This document shows, piece after piece, positions 13,296-26,100 of a stretch of DNA of 64,000 nucleotides. A program made the position numbers and the translations under genes. Every line of letters starts with the position of its first letter. The first letter of the stretch is position 1. Source of the DNA: Hydractinia symbiolongicarpus (Eukaryota; Cnidaria; Hydrozoa; Anthoathecata; Hydractiniidae); NCBI RefSeq assembly GCF_029227915.1, contig NC_079875.1:12273001-12337000 (forward strand), given 5' to 3'. The notes beneath the pieces were generated by a model. It was not told the DNA's origin, ran no database searches, and was given only the letters and a program-made list of their open reading frames with translations.

Positions 13296-13608
13296 ATTTT
13301 CTCTGCGAAAGATTTTTGAAATCAAGTGAATTAACGAGTTATTATGTAATGGCACGAAATGTTCTAATTAGACATGGACAACGGAGTCTAAGGGAGCACT
13401 ATACCGCTAGGGGCACGTTCAAATTGTCCAGTTTGTTGGAAATAACTGCGAAAATAGCTATTGATTTTGCTGTGATAGTTCAAGCTCATGCTATCACCCG
13501 AAGAAATATTCTTATGCAAAATTTACGCAATATCTGGTCCATATTATACTGGCAATAAAAAGAAAGTAAACGCCATAAATCATTGTTATTTCTTTCAAAG
13601 AAATGTAA

Positions 13609-13718
13609 TCTATATTATAATGCCCGTATGCGTCTGTCCGCCCGTCTGTCTGTCATGCAACATGGTAGCTTAGCTGCGACGGGCGAACCCGTGGATTTTT
13701 CCACGAGCTAACGACTAG
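13609..13718 (+). mobile_element. 110-bp mini-Helitron
   Basis: Begins TCTATATTATAATGCCCG with a 'gtctgtcc...ctgtctgtc' segment and ends with the near-perfect hairpin 'cgtggatttttccacg' followed by a terminal CTAG before T. Both termini match those of the larger elements at 55279-56702. It is internally almost empty, so it is a non-autonomous derivative. Confidence 0.65.
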
Positions 13719-14104
13719 TTGTTTGAATTTACTTTATTCTTTAGATGTTTCTAAGTCGGAAGATCAAAAATATTCTTTATCATCACTCATATTACTTGTA
13801 TAAGCAACAAAAGCATCTCCTGTGTGTCACATTGTGTGGCAAATTGCTTTATTTGTAGTATACCTATAAAGTTTTGTTTACATAAGATTGTGTGCGCTTT
13901 CCCTTTTCTCTACGAAAGGTCGTTTGCTGCCCTCATGTCACCCTCTCCCCCCACCACCATCCTTGGTAATGACGTCTCAACTGCCATCCTTTTTGCGTAA
14001 GGCAGCTTGTTTCTAGCCAAAAAATGGGCTAATTTAAATACGGCATTCTGAAGTAGCAAAGGTTATAAATAAAACTGTTGTATTTATTTAGAATCTCCCT
14101 CAAC

Positions 14105-17100
14105 ATGGACAACATTGTTGACCAAGAGGGTTTTATCGATATAGCAAAACGTTCAAAACTATCACCAACTATCTGCGGATGCTTAGAGAAGCACTGCAAA
14201 GACTTAAAATGGATACAGAAATATTACATCTTGTACCAAAATCTTCTGCTGGAGTTTGAAACAAGTCAAAGTGAAAAGCCATCTAAAGTAATCCCGCTGG
14301 AGAACTGCATTTCACAAAGAATGGTCCTTAGCAACAAAGATGTCGAAAGCCAGGTCTTAACTTTATTTATAATTCTCTTTAAATAATTTTTATATGTTAT
14401 TGGTGCGAATGACGATTTAGCTCCTAGGACGGGGCTTCTAGTCTTATTACAATTCTTGAGCTACGTGGACACGAGGCAGTATTTATAGGTGATAGTAAAA
14501 AATTCAATTTTGTTACAATCGTCTCAAAAATTAATCGTGTCGGCACACATCTATGCAACAGGTAACATTCTATCACAAAAAGTAAGGAATTCGGCATAAT
14601 TACTGAATTCCGATTGACTGAAAAGAAAAAAATGTTGACTCAGAATTGTTGCAGAAAGCGGCACTACGAACAAATTTTTTATTAATAAAAATTTTTTGTT
14701 ACCAGTAACAAGATACAAAATCAAATTGATCTGATTTTGTATCTTGTTACTGCCAACAAAAAATTAATGTTTTAAAAAACAAAAAAATGAAATTTCTGAA
14801 ACCAACATCTCTTTCTTGTAACCTTTGACTATGTTGGTATACAAGTTGTGGCACATCTACAGTTTCGGCGCCATTATTTAACGGTGTAAATTATCATGGG
14901 TAAAGTCTTCGACAAGTTTTCATTGTCTATTAAGTAATACCTCTAGAGGGGGTGCTGAAGTACATATCCAATAACACCAAGTTTCCACTCCAAAACAAAA
15001 TAGATCGGGATCACATAAAAGAAAAAATTACTTTCATCAGACTGAGTATCTGCCAATTATTCTATTGTTGCCATATTTCCTGTCCAGTCAGAACAAAACA
15101 GAGAAAATTTTTTTATTATCTTTCAAAAAACACAATTGTCCGAGCCGATCCGTTCTATTGCATTCTAGAGTGAAAATTCACCGGAGAATTATTAACATCT
15201 ATTTTCCGCTTTTTAGAGAACATTTTATTTATCTGATCACAAAACGATTCACCAAATCTCAGGACCAAATCATATGTATCGAGCGAAGAATGAAATTGAT
15301 TGCAACAATTGGATTGAACTCATTAACGACAGCAGGTAATCTTAACGAAGTCTGTGACTGGTAGCCTTGTGGTAGAGGGTTCGATTCTAGTGCGGGAGCT
15401 CTTGTGTTCAAACCTCGGCTGAGTCATGCCAGACACTATAAAAGTGTGAATCTATCCTTTCTGCTAAGTGCTCAGCATGAGAATAGAATTGATATCTTAT
15501 GCAATTCGTCTAGTTGAGCGATTGCGGTACTTGCACGACTTTCGTAACTCAAATGGGAGCTTCGCAGGACCTTCGTTGATAGCAATATCAATAGGAACTG
15601 AAGAGGTTATCTTGGGTAAATAATCTCAGGAATTATAAATTCTAGTGAATGACTTTTGTTTCGCTTTTGTTGCCTAATTTTCTTTGGTGCTTCCGATTAG
15701 AAATTTTCGCAAACTGCCCCCTTTGCAAATCAATCAAATTCAATTCATTCGCGAACATGTACTTTCGCGAGTATCCCTTCTTCGTAACAAAAGAAAAGTC
15801 GAAACTTTTGAATGAAAGCAAAATGATTTTGCAGAAGCTTTGGATTAAATAAAGGTTCTAGCTTAGGTATAATTTTTTCCCGTAGATTCAATAAAATTTC
15901 GCAAATCAAGCAACAATACTTCGAAAGAGTATGTTTTGACGAATCAAGCAACATTTTTTTTGTGGAAATTTAATTTCACGAATGAGATGTCAATTCACCA
16001 AGCTTGCGGAAACTTCTGACTGGAAGCATTTTGTTGAGATTTATACACCTATATTTTATCCAATTTCTTTTCCATCCACTTTCTTAGTTATTCACAACTA
16101 AAATCAAATAAAGAAGAGCTCGAATATCGCTATCTCCACTTGCTTCGCACAATCAACAGTGAACGTGCTTCAAAATGGCATCTTCAAGAGTTCACAGGAG
16201 AACAAAAAAGACAATTGGATTCACTACGAAGAGAGGTGGCACGATACTTCTTTGCTCTAATAGAAATGTAAGAAATTTTTAGATTTACAGTGAGGTAACT
16301 TGTAAAACTATTCTCTAGATTCCAGTTATGATAGCAAAAAAAGTTGAGGAAGCTTTGAAAGAACATGGACAAGCAGAAACGGATGAGATGAAAAAGATTA
16401 AAAAGGTTTGCTATCATTAAATAGAATTAGACAACAACTACGACATCGACAACAACAAGAACAACAGCGACAACAACAGGAACAACAACGAAAACGACAA
16501 AGACAAAAACAATTAACGACATCCGACGTTATAAAAGTCTTTTTACCTTTCACCCCCAATTTGGTGCCCTATACCAGCAACAACAACAACAACAACACCA
16601 ACACAACAGGAGCAATAAAAAAGACAAAGACAGCGTCCACCTCCACGGCAACGATAGGAAGAAATTTTAACCACTAAATTAAAAAAAAACTTCATCGTTC
16701 AGGTTCAAAGTTTTGTCCGTGGCGTCCTCTGTAGGCGAAGATGGCATGCTATCGTCCAAGATTACATTCGTTCACCACACGCAGAAAGCATGAAGGCCCG
16801 AAACAGGATTGTTTTTCAACTAGTCCGTTCGGAAGAGGAATACATGGAATGCTTATCAATTCTAGTGTCTGGATTCTACAGACCTTGTAAAATGGCAGCT
16901 AGTTCAAAACATCAGTTGATTACACATGAAGAAGTAAACTCGATATTCCTCAATAGGTAAATTATATTTTCCAAGCAGATAATTTGATTTAACAAAGTGG
17001 GTTCAGTCCAAATAAAAATCTACTTTGATTTAAATTACAAAATGTTAGTAATATAATAGTATTGCGCCGTAAAAGTAAGTATATTTTACTCTATCTCTCA

Positions 17101-20100
17101 CACTGCTCTTGGTGCAATTTAAGAATTCTCTTGCTACCTCAGTTGCACCGAAATGCTTTAAATAGTTTTGGTAGCGGTGCAAATAATGATGTAAAAACTT
17201 GGCATAAATAATTTAGCTCCTAACCGTACATTTTGATTCATGCTTTCACTCACCATCATGACTTAGTTGGGGACTGATCATCGAATATGAAACTTCCACC
17301 CTGAAAACTTTCGCAGTTAAAAAGTTTACTTTTTTTTATCATTATTCCAAATATTTATACAGCATATGGTCACTACTCAGTTATAGAAACACTGTTATTA
17401 ATGTGGGTTCTGTATTCTGAATGTATACATTAGGTACAAACCAGCATTGCCTACTCAATTTCTGTCACATAGTATGGGTGGACCCGTAGCTGTGGTAAAG
17501 GCACTTGCTCAACATGCGCGCGCTGTGGACCGACCCACGGACCTTGTGATTACAAAGCGAACTCAATACCCACTAGGCCGCACGCCGTCTAGTCAACAAG
17601 TTGATTTTTTATCATCAGATTCTGTATTTATTTACTTTATCAATCTTTCACACAGACAAGTATTAGCAACAGCTAGCAGTAGTGATAAATTAATTCTTTC
17701 TAAAACCACATTTTAATGGGTTCTCATTGACAACAGATGTAGTGGAAATAATAGGAAATAATAATACACTTTTTGTTTTTCTTTATTGTAGCGAAACATT
17801 AATGTTTTTGCATCAGATCTTTCTGAAAGGTTTACAAACCAGATTGGAAAGCTGGCCAAAGATCATCCTTGGTAAGTATCTATCATCAAATTTTTACGAT
17901 ATATCTCGCTTTTCATGTTGTTGCAAAAATCCGTTAGGATAATGTCACATTCCTATACTTGTTAGACGGAATTATTCTTTCAGTTAATGTTAATAGAAGA
18001 ATGTAAGTAAGTAGGTGAGTAACGGGAAGTTTTAACGATCTTAGGGATTCCATCCTAAAGGTTGGCTCTTACTCCCCTTCGACTGTAACTATGTTAGATT
18101 AACTTGCTTGTCAGCTACACAAGCCGGTTAGCGGTTAGTATGTGGCACCAAATGGGTTGACACCGCAATGTGGCAAATTTTTAATTGTTATTGAAGGAGA
18201 CTTGTTTGATATGCTGCTACCGATGTTGAGCATTTACCAAGAGTATGTTCGCAACCATCACTACAGTTTGCAGGTAAGCGAGATAATTAGGGCGGGTCAC
18301 GTGATCACGTGGAATTAAAAGTACAAACACAAGTGCATTTACGATAATTTTTGGTTCTATTTTGCACTACTGTTAAAATTTGTCTTTCAACACCCATTTT
18401 ACCCAGCGCATTTTGCCTTTTTTATTAGTTTGATAAGGGCAAAACAGTGTAGGCAGTTTCGTTATAACGGCTAAGGGACCACAAAACCTTTAGAACGAGG
18501 TCTTTTAATAAAGTAAAAAGCAATACCCGATAAACAATTTTTTAGATCTGGAATCTGGATAATCACTCTCGTACCCTACAGTCGTACCCTACAGTCATTT
18601 CTAAACCATTTTTCTGTTAAAAACAAAAAGGAACCATTTCTCACTAGGCAATCAGTCGTTTTTAAGCCATTTTCTGTGGAGAACCCGTTACCAGGACTTC
18701 TTGCTTCTCACGGGCGTTGCACTTATTAACAGATCTGATAATCAGCGCAGCGCCAATGAGAGACAGAAAACCTAAGATGTTTCTCTGTGACGCAGTCGAG
18801 GATGTAGCATTTATATTACCCCTAAAGTCGTCACTTTGTTGATACAGAACATCAAGTTAAACAGAATTACAGAATTTTTAAAAATAATGACTTAAACGGC
18901 GTCGAAAAATGCTAACCTAAACGGCAGGAAAAATTTCAAAAAGGTTATTCTGTACAGACACTTCACTGCAATAACGTTTCATTGCAAGAAGTTGACATTA
19001 AGATTTATACTGTTTTAGACTCTCACGGAATGCAAGCAGGTAGGAGCTTTCCACAAACTGTTACAAACACTGGAAGAAAAACCTGGAAGTAATGGTAGAA
19101 CGTTGGAGAATTTCTTAACATATCCCATGCATAGGGTAGGTCAAGTTGGATTTGTTAAATCGCTACGGTTGCAAAACTAGAATCCAGAGTTTTGGTTACA
19201 CTTTTGTTAAATGTCTCTACTATGATACTCGGTTTCTCTCTGTCTGTAAACCAATTTAAATTCCGGGGCTTTGTAATTGAAAACGTCGTTATAATCGCAT
19301 CTATAATCGTAGCAATAACCCCCGCCCAAGCATATTGCGTTACTTCGTGGAAACATGCGGCAAGGTTGTAGGGAATAGCAATTCAAAACAATATGAAAGA
19401 ACTAGTCGGTAGACCGTGGAAAAAATTCACGGGGTTGCCCGTTCTTTATATATCGCATTTCGTGTTTCCGTAACAGGAAGCGTCTTTCGCGGACAGACAG
19501 ACAGGCAGGCAGACAGACAGGATACGGCTATTATTAAAGAGATAGGTAATCCATCGTGGAATTTTCCACGGCTAATGATTAGTTTTTTGGAATAAGTGCG
19601 AAATTCAGAAAAAATAGTACAAAGTGGCTCACTCCCTATTTTATAATATTTCCAACCAGTTCTGATTTTATTACTTGTCGTTTTTTATTTTTCTTAGATT
19701 CCAACATACATTGCAACGCTGCAAAAATTATTGTCTTTGACACCTTTTGATCACGTGGAAAGGAAATCATTGGAGCAGTCCCAAAGTGTTCTTGAAGAAC
19801 TTTCGACAGTTAGTTATTTAACTCGTTGTAATTACAGAAGTTTTCGGAAACTTTTAATTCCGGACAAAATGCTCGTCCGAAAATTCTCGTTGTCCAAAAA
19901 TTTATTAGGACGCCTTCTTATTGTCATCAAGACTTCTTAATTATTTTTATGAACATCAATTTGATGTGTAGTAAGTAACAGAACATTTTAGCGTTCTGTC
20001 AGTATAGCATAACTTGCTTTATGCTGTGTCACACAGGCCAATTAGCTAAAATAAGCTGACAACAGTACATTTAAAGCGTGCCACAGTGGGGATTGTTGCA

Positions 20101-23100
20101 AGTTACAAGCGCTACCACTACACCATGTCCGCCTAACAATATTTGTTTTATGTTTATCCTCATCATATACAAGTCTCTTATATGTCACATTGGAAGTATG
20201 CAAACGAACAAAGGCTTCGGTAGGCAAGAACTCAAAAGCGAACACTCTTACTTAGGTGATGCATGATGAAGTTAGTGAAACAGAAAACATTCGAAAAAAT
20301 CTGGCTATCGAACGTTTGTTTACAGATGGTTGCGAATTTTTGTTAGATTCGAACGAAGTCTTTATTCGGCAAGGTAAATAAAATATGCGAATTTCAATTT
20401 AGTTCCAAAATTCTTGCGCACCTCCTATAGCGAACCTATTCGCGCAGTTTTGAATTAAATAAAATAAAGTAAAATAACGTAGTTACAAAGTTTCATCAAT
20501 ATTTTTTTTTTAACACAACAATACCCGTCTTATGAGTCATGTTTTTGAGAAAACGAGCCATTTATACATTTTCTCATAAATTTTTCAGGTGGCTAGGCTT
20601 GAACTGCCGAAATAGTAAAAAATATCTACTTAAATTTACTGTGTAAGCTATTAGTTACACTTTTGAACAAAGCCACATAAGCGCATGCGCAGTTTTAGCA
20701 AGCCCACATAAGGAAAATTCCATGTAAAGCTAGCTAGCCATGCTGATAAAACATTGTTTTTTCTTTCTATTTTACAGGAGTACTGCTTCAGTTGAGCGTT
20801 GGTGATGCACACAAATTAACAAGAAAAAAATCAGCTGATAGAAGAGAGTGCATTCAACAGTGTTTTCTTTTCTCACGTTTTCTTCTGATCACTTCACGCA
20901 TATCCGGTGGAAAGTTGCAGACCATACCGGTGTGTTGTAGATTTCATATACCTACAGTCCAACTCTAAGACTTGATTTTTTGAATTGATCGAACCATTTC
21001 TCTAAGAAAAGTTCCATCTAGAACTTGGAAGTTGTAATAACCACGCCTTCTTTTAAATGCCCCTTCTATCAACCGCCCATCCGCCCATCCTAAAACAAAA
21101 CCCAAGACCTTTTCTAGCGAATATAGAGTTAGTTGCAAAAGTGACATGGAATGTTTTTTTCAGATTCTAAGACTGACTATTAGCTGTTTACCATAAAAAA
21201 GGACTTCAACTTTAAAGTCAAAATCAGCCAATTATTATAAAGTTGATTTCGGAATGACCAATTCCTAAAATAAACGTTTACCTGTAGAAAACACCCTAGA
21301 TAGTTTTCAACTTTAAGAAGCTCCCCATAAATTTAATGGAAGCATTCAGTAATTAAACAACTAATGTCTCACGCATTTTTTCCAACCCTTGGTCAGGTAT
21401 TGAGTCGTCGTCAGCTTCGTTGTCGTCGACGGTGTAGTTGTCGTCAATTTTGGTCATCAATTTTTTTATTTTCTCTTTTTTCGTTCAGAAAGGTAAAATA
21501 AATCTTGCAAACACAACTTTAATCGAAGATATCGTCGATGAAGGTATGTTTTATAAATTTTTTTTTAAAAAAGCATTCTGGTGGTATCACAAAATAAGTA
21601 AACATAGTTCAAGTAAATCACATATAAGCCTCACAAGAACTAAATTAAAAAGATTGAAGAAACAAAAAACGTTCCTGAGTTGAATTATTTTTTAATGTTT
21701 TTTTTTGTTTTCATTCATCTTTTTTAGATAACGTATCTGAGCCTCTGGTGATTTCCAACTACTTCTAGTCTTTCTTTTGCTTAAATTTTCAGATATTGAT
21801 CTTGTCAGTGTACCATCATCCGACTGCAGTAACCTAGCATTCAAACTGGTCATAACTGAAGAGTGGTCAAATCATAAAATTATATTGATGGCTGTAACAA
21901 AAGACGAGAAAGCATCATGGACAAGCGACATTAGTCAGGTGGAGTATAAACCGTACAGAACTGATAGCTGTTTTTTTTTCAAACCTTGGTGAATACACAA
22001 AATAAATTTTTTACTATCTACACTTTTTATTTAATTTACTTTTTGCTTCTCTGTTATACTTAAATGTTTGTTTTAAGTTGACTTGGCCATTTTTTATTTG
22101 GATTCACAATCGTTACTAAACACTCACGCAGGAGAGAAGCCAGAGACGTAAACACAAATGTCTATGGGAATTTCTTTCGCCTTAATCGACTTTTGTGTAG
22201 TTTATGAAAACATTACTGAAAGCTAAGAACTTATTTTAGTGTATTGAAAACTTGAAGAACCCCTGCGAAGAAGAGCCAGTATCATTTCAATCTCGTAGAA
22301 GTCTGCTAAGTATCAGGTATTTTCAATATTTTCAATATTTTTTATCCATTTTTTCCGTCTTTTAAATTTATTGAATTTTTGTGAATAAAATAATTTTATG
22401 CATATTATTATCCAGGTCTGATTCACGTCTGTTTAACGATGACAAAGACATTAAGTACAGCAAGGCTTTAGATTCGACTCGTTTACCTCGGGTAAGGTTT
22501 TATCGAATTGTTCTTCTCAGTGACCGCATAATTTAAATTAGCCAAAGAAAACTAATCGATTTGCTTCGCTATGTCTAGCTGTTTGTCCTAAAAACATTGC
22601 AGTCTATTGTAGCAGTAGACTAAGTTCGCAAAACAGGGAGAGAAAGGAGAAAAAATCATAGAAACCAAAGGTACTCGATGTATCAAAATGCTTGCTTGCA
22701 GAGCAAGTTTTACAAAAATGTTCTTACTCTCCAAGCCATGGTTGCATTGATTTTAAGTATATTTCATTAGCGTATTTACCGTGTAAATTCTACTGTAGGC
22801 TATATACAAGCAGTAAAATTTGATAAAAATAACAAACACGGCATTCTGTACCATTTCTTCTTCTAGATTCGACACGCGACAGTACAAAGGCTTCTGGAAC
22901 GTTTACTAGATGTGCGTTTCATGACGATTGAGTTCTTCAACACGTTTTTAACGACACATACAATTTTCACAACATCACAGATTGTGTTGGAAACTATCAT
23001 TGAATTTTATAATGCAAGAAAGACAATCTCCGAGCCTCAAATCAATGAAAAATGCGACTGCAAGAAAGATCAAGACAAATGGGGAAGCTCTCCGGATATT

Positions 23101-26100
23101 AACTACGCCTGTAAAGGTGAGTAGCTTGGTTATCTGACTCTGATACTTGTACTGGAGGGGTATGTGACTACGCGTAACTTTTATTGTATATGGTGTGTCT
23201 TATATCCTACTCTATTATATGATGTGTATTGGTTGTCTTCTGTTAAACACATGTTTATTTATTGTATGCTGGTTACTGTCATTGATTATTTATTTGTTAG
23301 TTAAATGCTTATATAGTATTTTCTTGCATGCAGTACTTTCAGACTGTTATGCCTGATCATGCACTTCTTTGCGTGTATATTGATGAAATAGTCGTAAGTC
23401 TGTAGAAAATCCATGGAAACTGACTTATTCTGCGGGAAATCGTAGACAAATTATCAATTATATATCGCCTTTGCTATTTTGCACCTAAATAAATCGTGTT
23501 TTCTTTAGCAGGAAATTGGAACTGAATACAGAAAATGTATGACTATTTATATAGGGACTGCTCATTAGCCCGCGGAAGAATCCATGGGTCCGCCAGTCCT
23601 CAGGTTTTAGAATATCGTAGGATCGCTACTTCGTGCTTACTAAAACGTTCTTCTCGATATGGAAACGTCTTCGCGGTAAATACTCAATATGATTAATTCT
23701 GAGGTCCTAAGTAGCGAAAAAAGCCAGATAAAAACCAAGATTTAGTGTGATAAACAGAACACAAGTATTATTATTATTAGAGATTAGTGTTAGAACGTGA
23801 AAAATCGAGGTGAATCGTCCAGAAATATTTCGTGCATTTTTTATAGGAAATCGGCCCGTGTGACAAATAAAATACAGTTTTTGACAAGTTTAAACATGCA
23901 TTTTTTCGCATAGCTATTTTTTTATCCCTTCAAGAACGCTATTTTTTTCCATTTAGATAAGCCTTGCACCAATTTAAGCGTTCCTGGTTACACCTCCAAC
24001 AAAAATGCAAGTCCTATTTACTCTAATTCAAACTTGCAGCTGCCCGAATTCATCCCGAATAGACGTCATTCATCTCCACCAGATCTTGCTGTAGGTGTTT
24101 CAGTGTTCAATCTGTTGGAGCAACATAATTCACATTCAAGCATTTCTAGTGAGACAGAGGCTAAATCACACATTAGGCTCTGCGGAGGCACGTCTCCAAC
24201 TGTAAATAGCTTTTTTTATTTTCCTGATAATAAGAATGATGTAATCGATGAAAAGCTAAGGCTCACTACAGATCCAAAGAAATCGCCCACCCATCCATTT
24301 TTCTTGAAGTCACCGCCAAAAAGTCGAAAAGAGATGAAAGAAAACAGGGAGAAAGTAAAACCCAGAGTAGGGAGAAAATTGTCGGAGGAATTTATTAGTA
24401 AGAAAACGTTGAAACATCTGCACAGGGCATCATTACCAAATACGCAAATTTTTAAATTCGATCTAGATCGAAGAATTACTTCCCCTAAAGCGCGTCGAAA
24501 GGAAGCTAACAACGGTAAAAGCAGAGATTATGAACTAACAGCAAAACATAAACTTTTAAATGAGAATCACGACATCTTTTTCTATGGTCGAGAAGAATTT
24601 CCAAAAAGCCCCAAAAGTCCTCTAAAAACTCCACCCACTCCTGGTGTGGTCATCACGTCATCTAGAGCATCGCAAAGAAGAAGTAGTATGACACATGCTG
24701 CTGTTGCATTCGCCGCAGCGACCGCTGGGGCCACTTCGTCCACAGCTGTGTCACCAAACGCACTTAATCGTTCAAAATTTAATTTCAAATTCAGCAGTGA
24801 TGACGACGGTGGGAATATTGTCACTAAAAGAGCTTTGAAAATTTTAAAGCATTGGATTTCCAAGCAACCTGAGGTTTGTCATGATTATGAATTTGTATGC
24901 TTAACAGGATCAATGTCTATTCTATTCAACGAAATACCCTAAAACAGTAGTAGTAACAATCTCTTGGACCTGGACATTAAAGTCGAATGGCGTTTGTTCT
25001 AAAGTTTATGCCCTAACAATGGAGGGTACTTTCAGAGTATGGGTCAACACAAATTATACGATGCATTTTTTCCTTCTTTGTAGACGTTCAAATTGGATCA
25101 AACTCTAAAAGAGGATGTTGAGAAATTTCTTAACCAAATTCTACAGGCAGATGATACAACACCTCTGGACAGTAAGCTAGCTAACACTATTTTAAGGTAA
25201 ACTGAATACTTTTTTATGACTGAAGATTATGATTACACCTGTATTCCTGCAGATGTAAAACAACGGCTACTAAGTCTCCAAAAACGCTCTCTTCAATAAA
25301 ATCTCCACAATTAACATCCTCCACTTGCTTTAAACCAAGCCCTTTAATAGATACAACTTTGTCTTAAACGCACCTTTCCAAATAAAATCGCACCCATAAC
25401 TCGAGATTTTTGATAATCTAAAAAGAGTTTATTACAGACGAAATCCATCATATACCAAGTTCTTTGTCAAGCAGGTGGTATCAGCCTACAGCAATTGTTG
25501 CGGTTGTTATTTTAACTCGACCGGCGATTGATTCTGCTAGCTCACTCAACGACTAGTTTATTATACTAATTGACTTGTCTGTTATACTCAACATATGTAC
25601 TTTTCACAGGTCTTTATTGCAAGAAGATAGTCCTACAGCAGACATTCTAACTGTTTCTGAGGTAAGCGTGGTGGTGTGAGTATTAATTAATACTTTTACA
25701 TATACTTAAAAGTGCATAATCTTGCTAGAAACTTCGATAGACAAAATAAACAAAATATTTCCATTACCTTTTATTGCATATACACAAAAGAAATTATTAC
25801 CTAAAAGTCTATCAGATTGATACGCAAAAATATTCCTTTCTTGAGGTTACACACTGTTAACAACAGGAGGCTTGCGTGTTTTGTGCGTACAACAGTGCTA
25901 CGCTTTTCGATAAATTTTATAAACAGTAAACGTGTTTCTGTTAGAATCGTGATTTTATTTTGCACGGTGAGGAGATTAAAGGTACCATGGTAAGCAAGAG
26001 TAAAAGAGTAGACTCAACCACTGATGCTCTAAGCGGTTAAATTGTCGCACGAATGGCGTTTTTTAGATTTTTCGCACAGAATAAATTTCGCGAATGGCCT

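Larger units (their letters stand above)
9866..14104. other. Intergenic region between glutamine synthetase and RasGRF
   Basis: No convincing gene. It contains the 3' flank of glutamine synthetase, a minus-strand Helitron junction at 10780/10781, a short 'gatcgctggc' tandem run near 11665-11735, a poly-C run at 12765-12779, a pyrimidine-rich minisatellite at 13110-13295 and a 110-bp mini-Helitron at 13609-13718. An acceptor-like AG just before 14091 suggests that an untranslated first exon of RasGRF lies somewhere in this stretch. Confidence 0.5.

Noticed and set aside
13092-13329. Hydrophobic open frames resembling small membrane proteins
   Set aside because: They are translations of the pyrimidine-rich minisatellite, in two frames at once.
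16408-16677. Gln/Arg-rich open frame that could be a polyglutamine segment of RasGRF
   Set aside because: It starts at a consensus donor, and the exons before and after join in frame without it; it is a CAA-type microsatellite in an intron.
24216-24863. Two minus-strand open frames inside the large RasGRF exon 17
   Set aside because: Antisense to an exon that is in frame and matches the RasGRF linker; no independent support.
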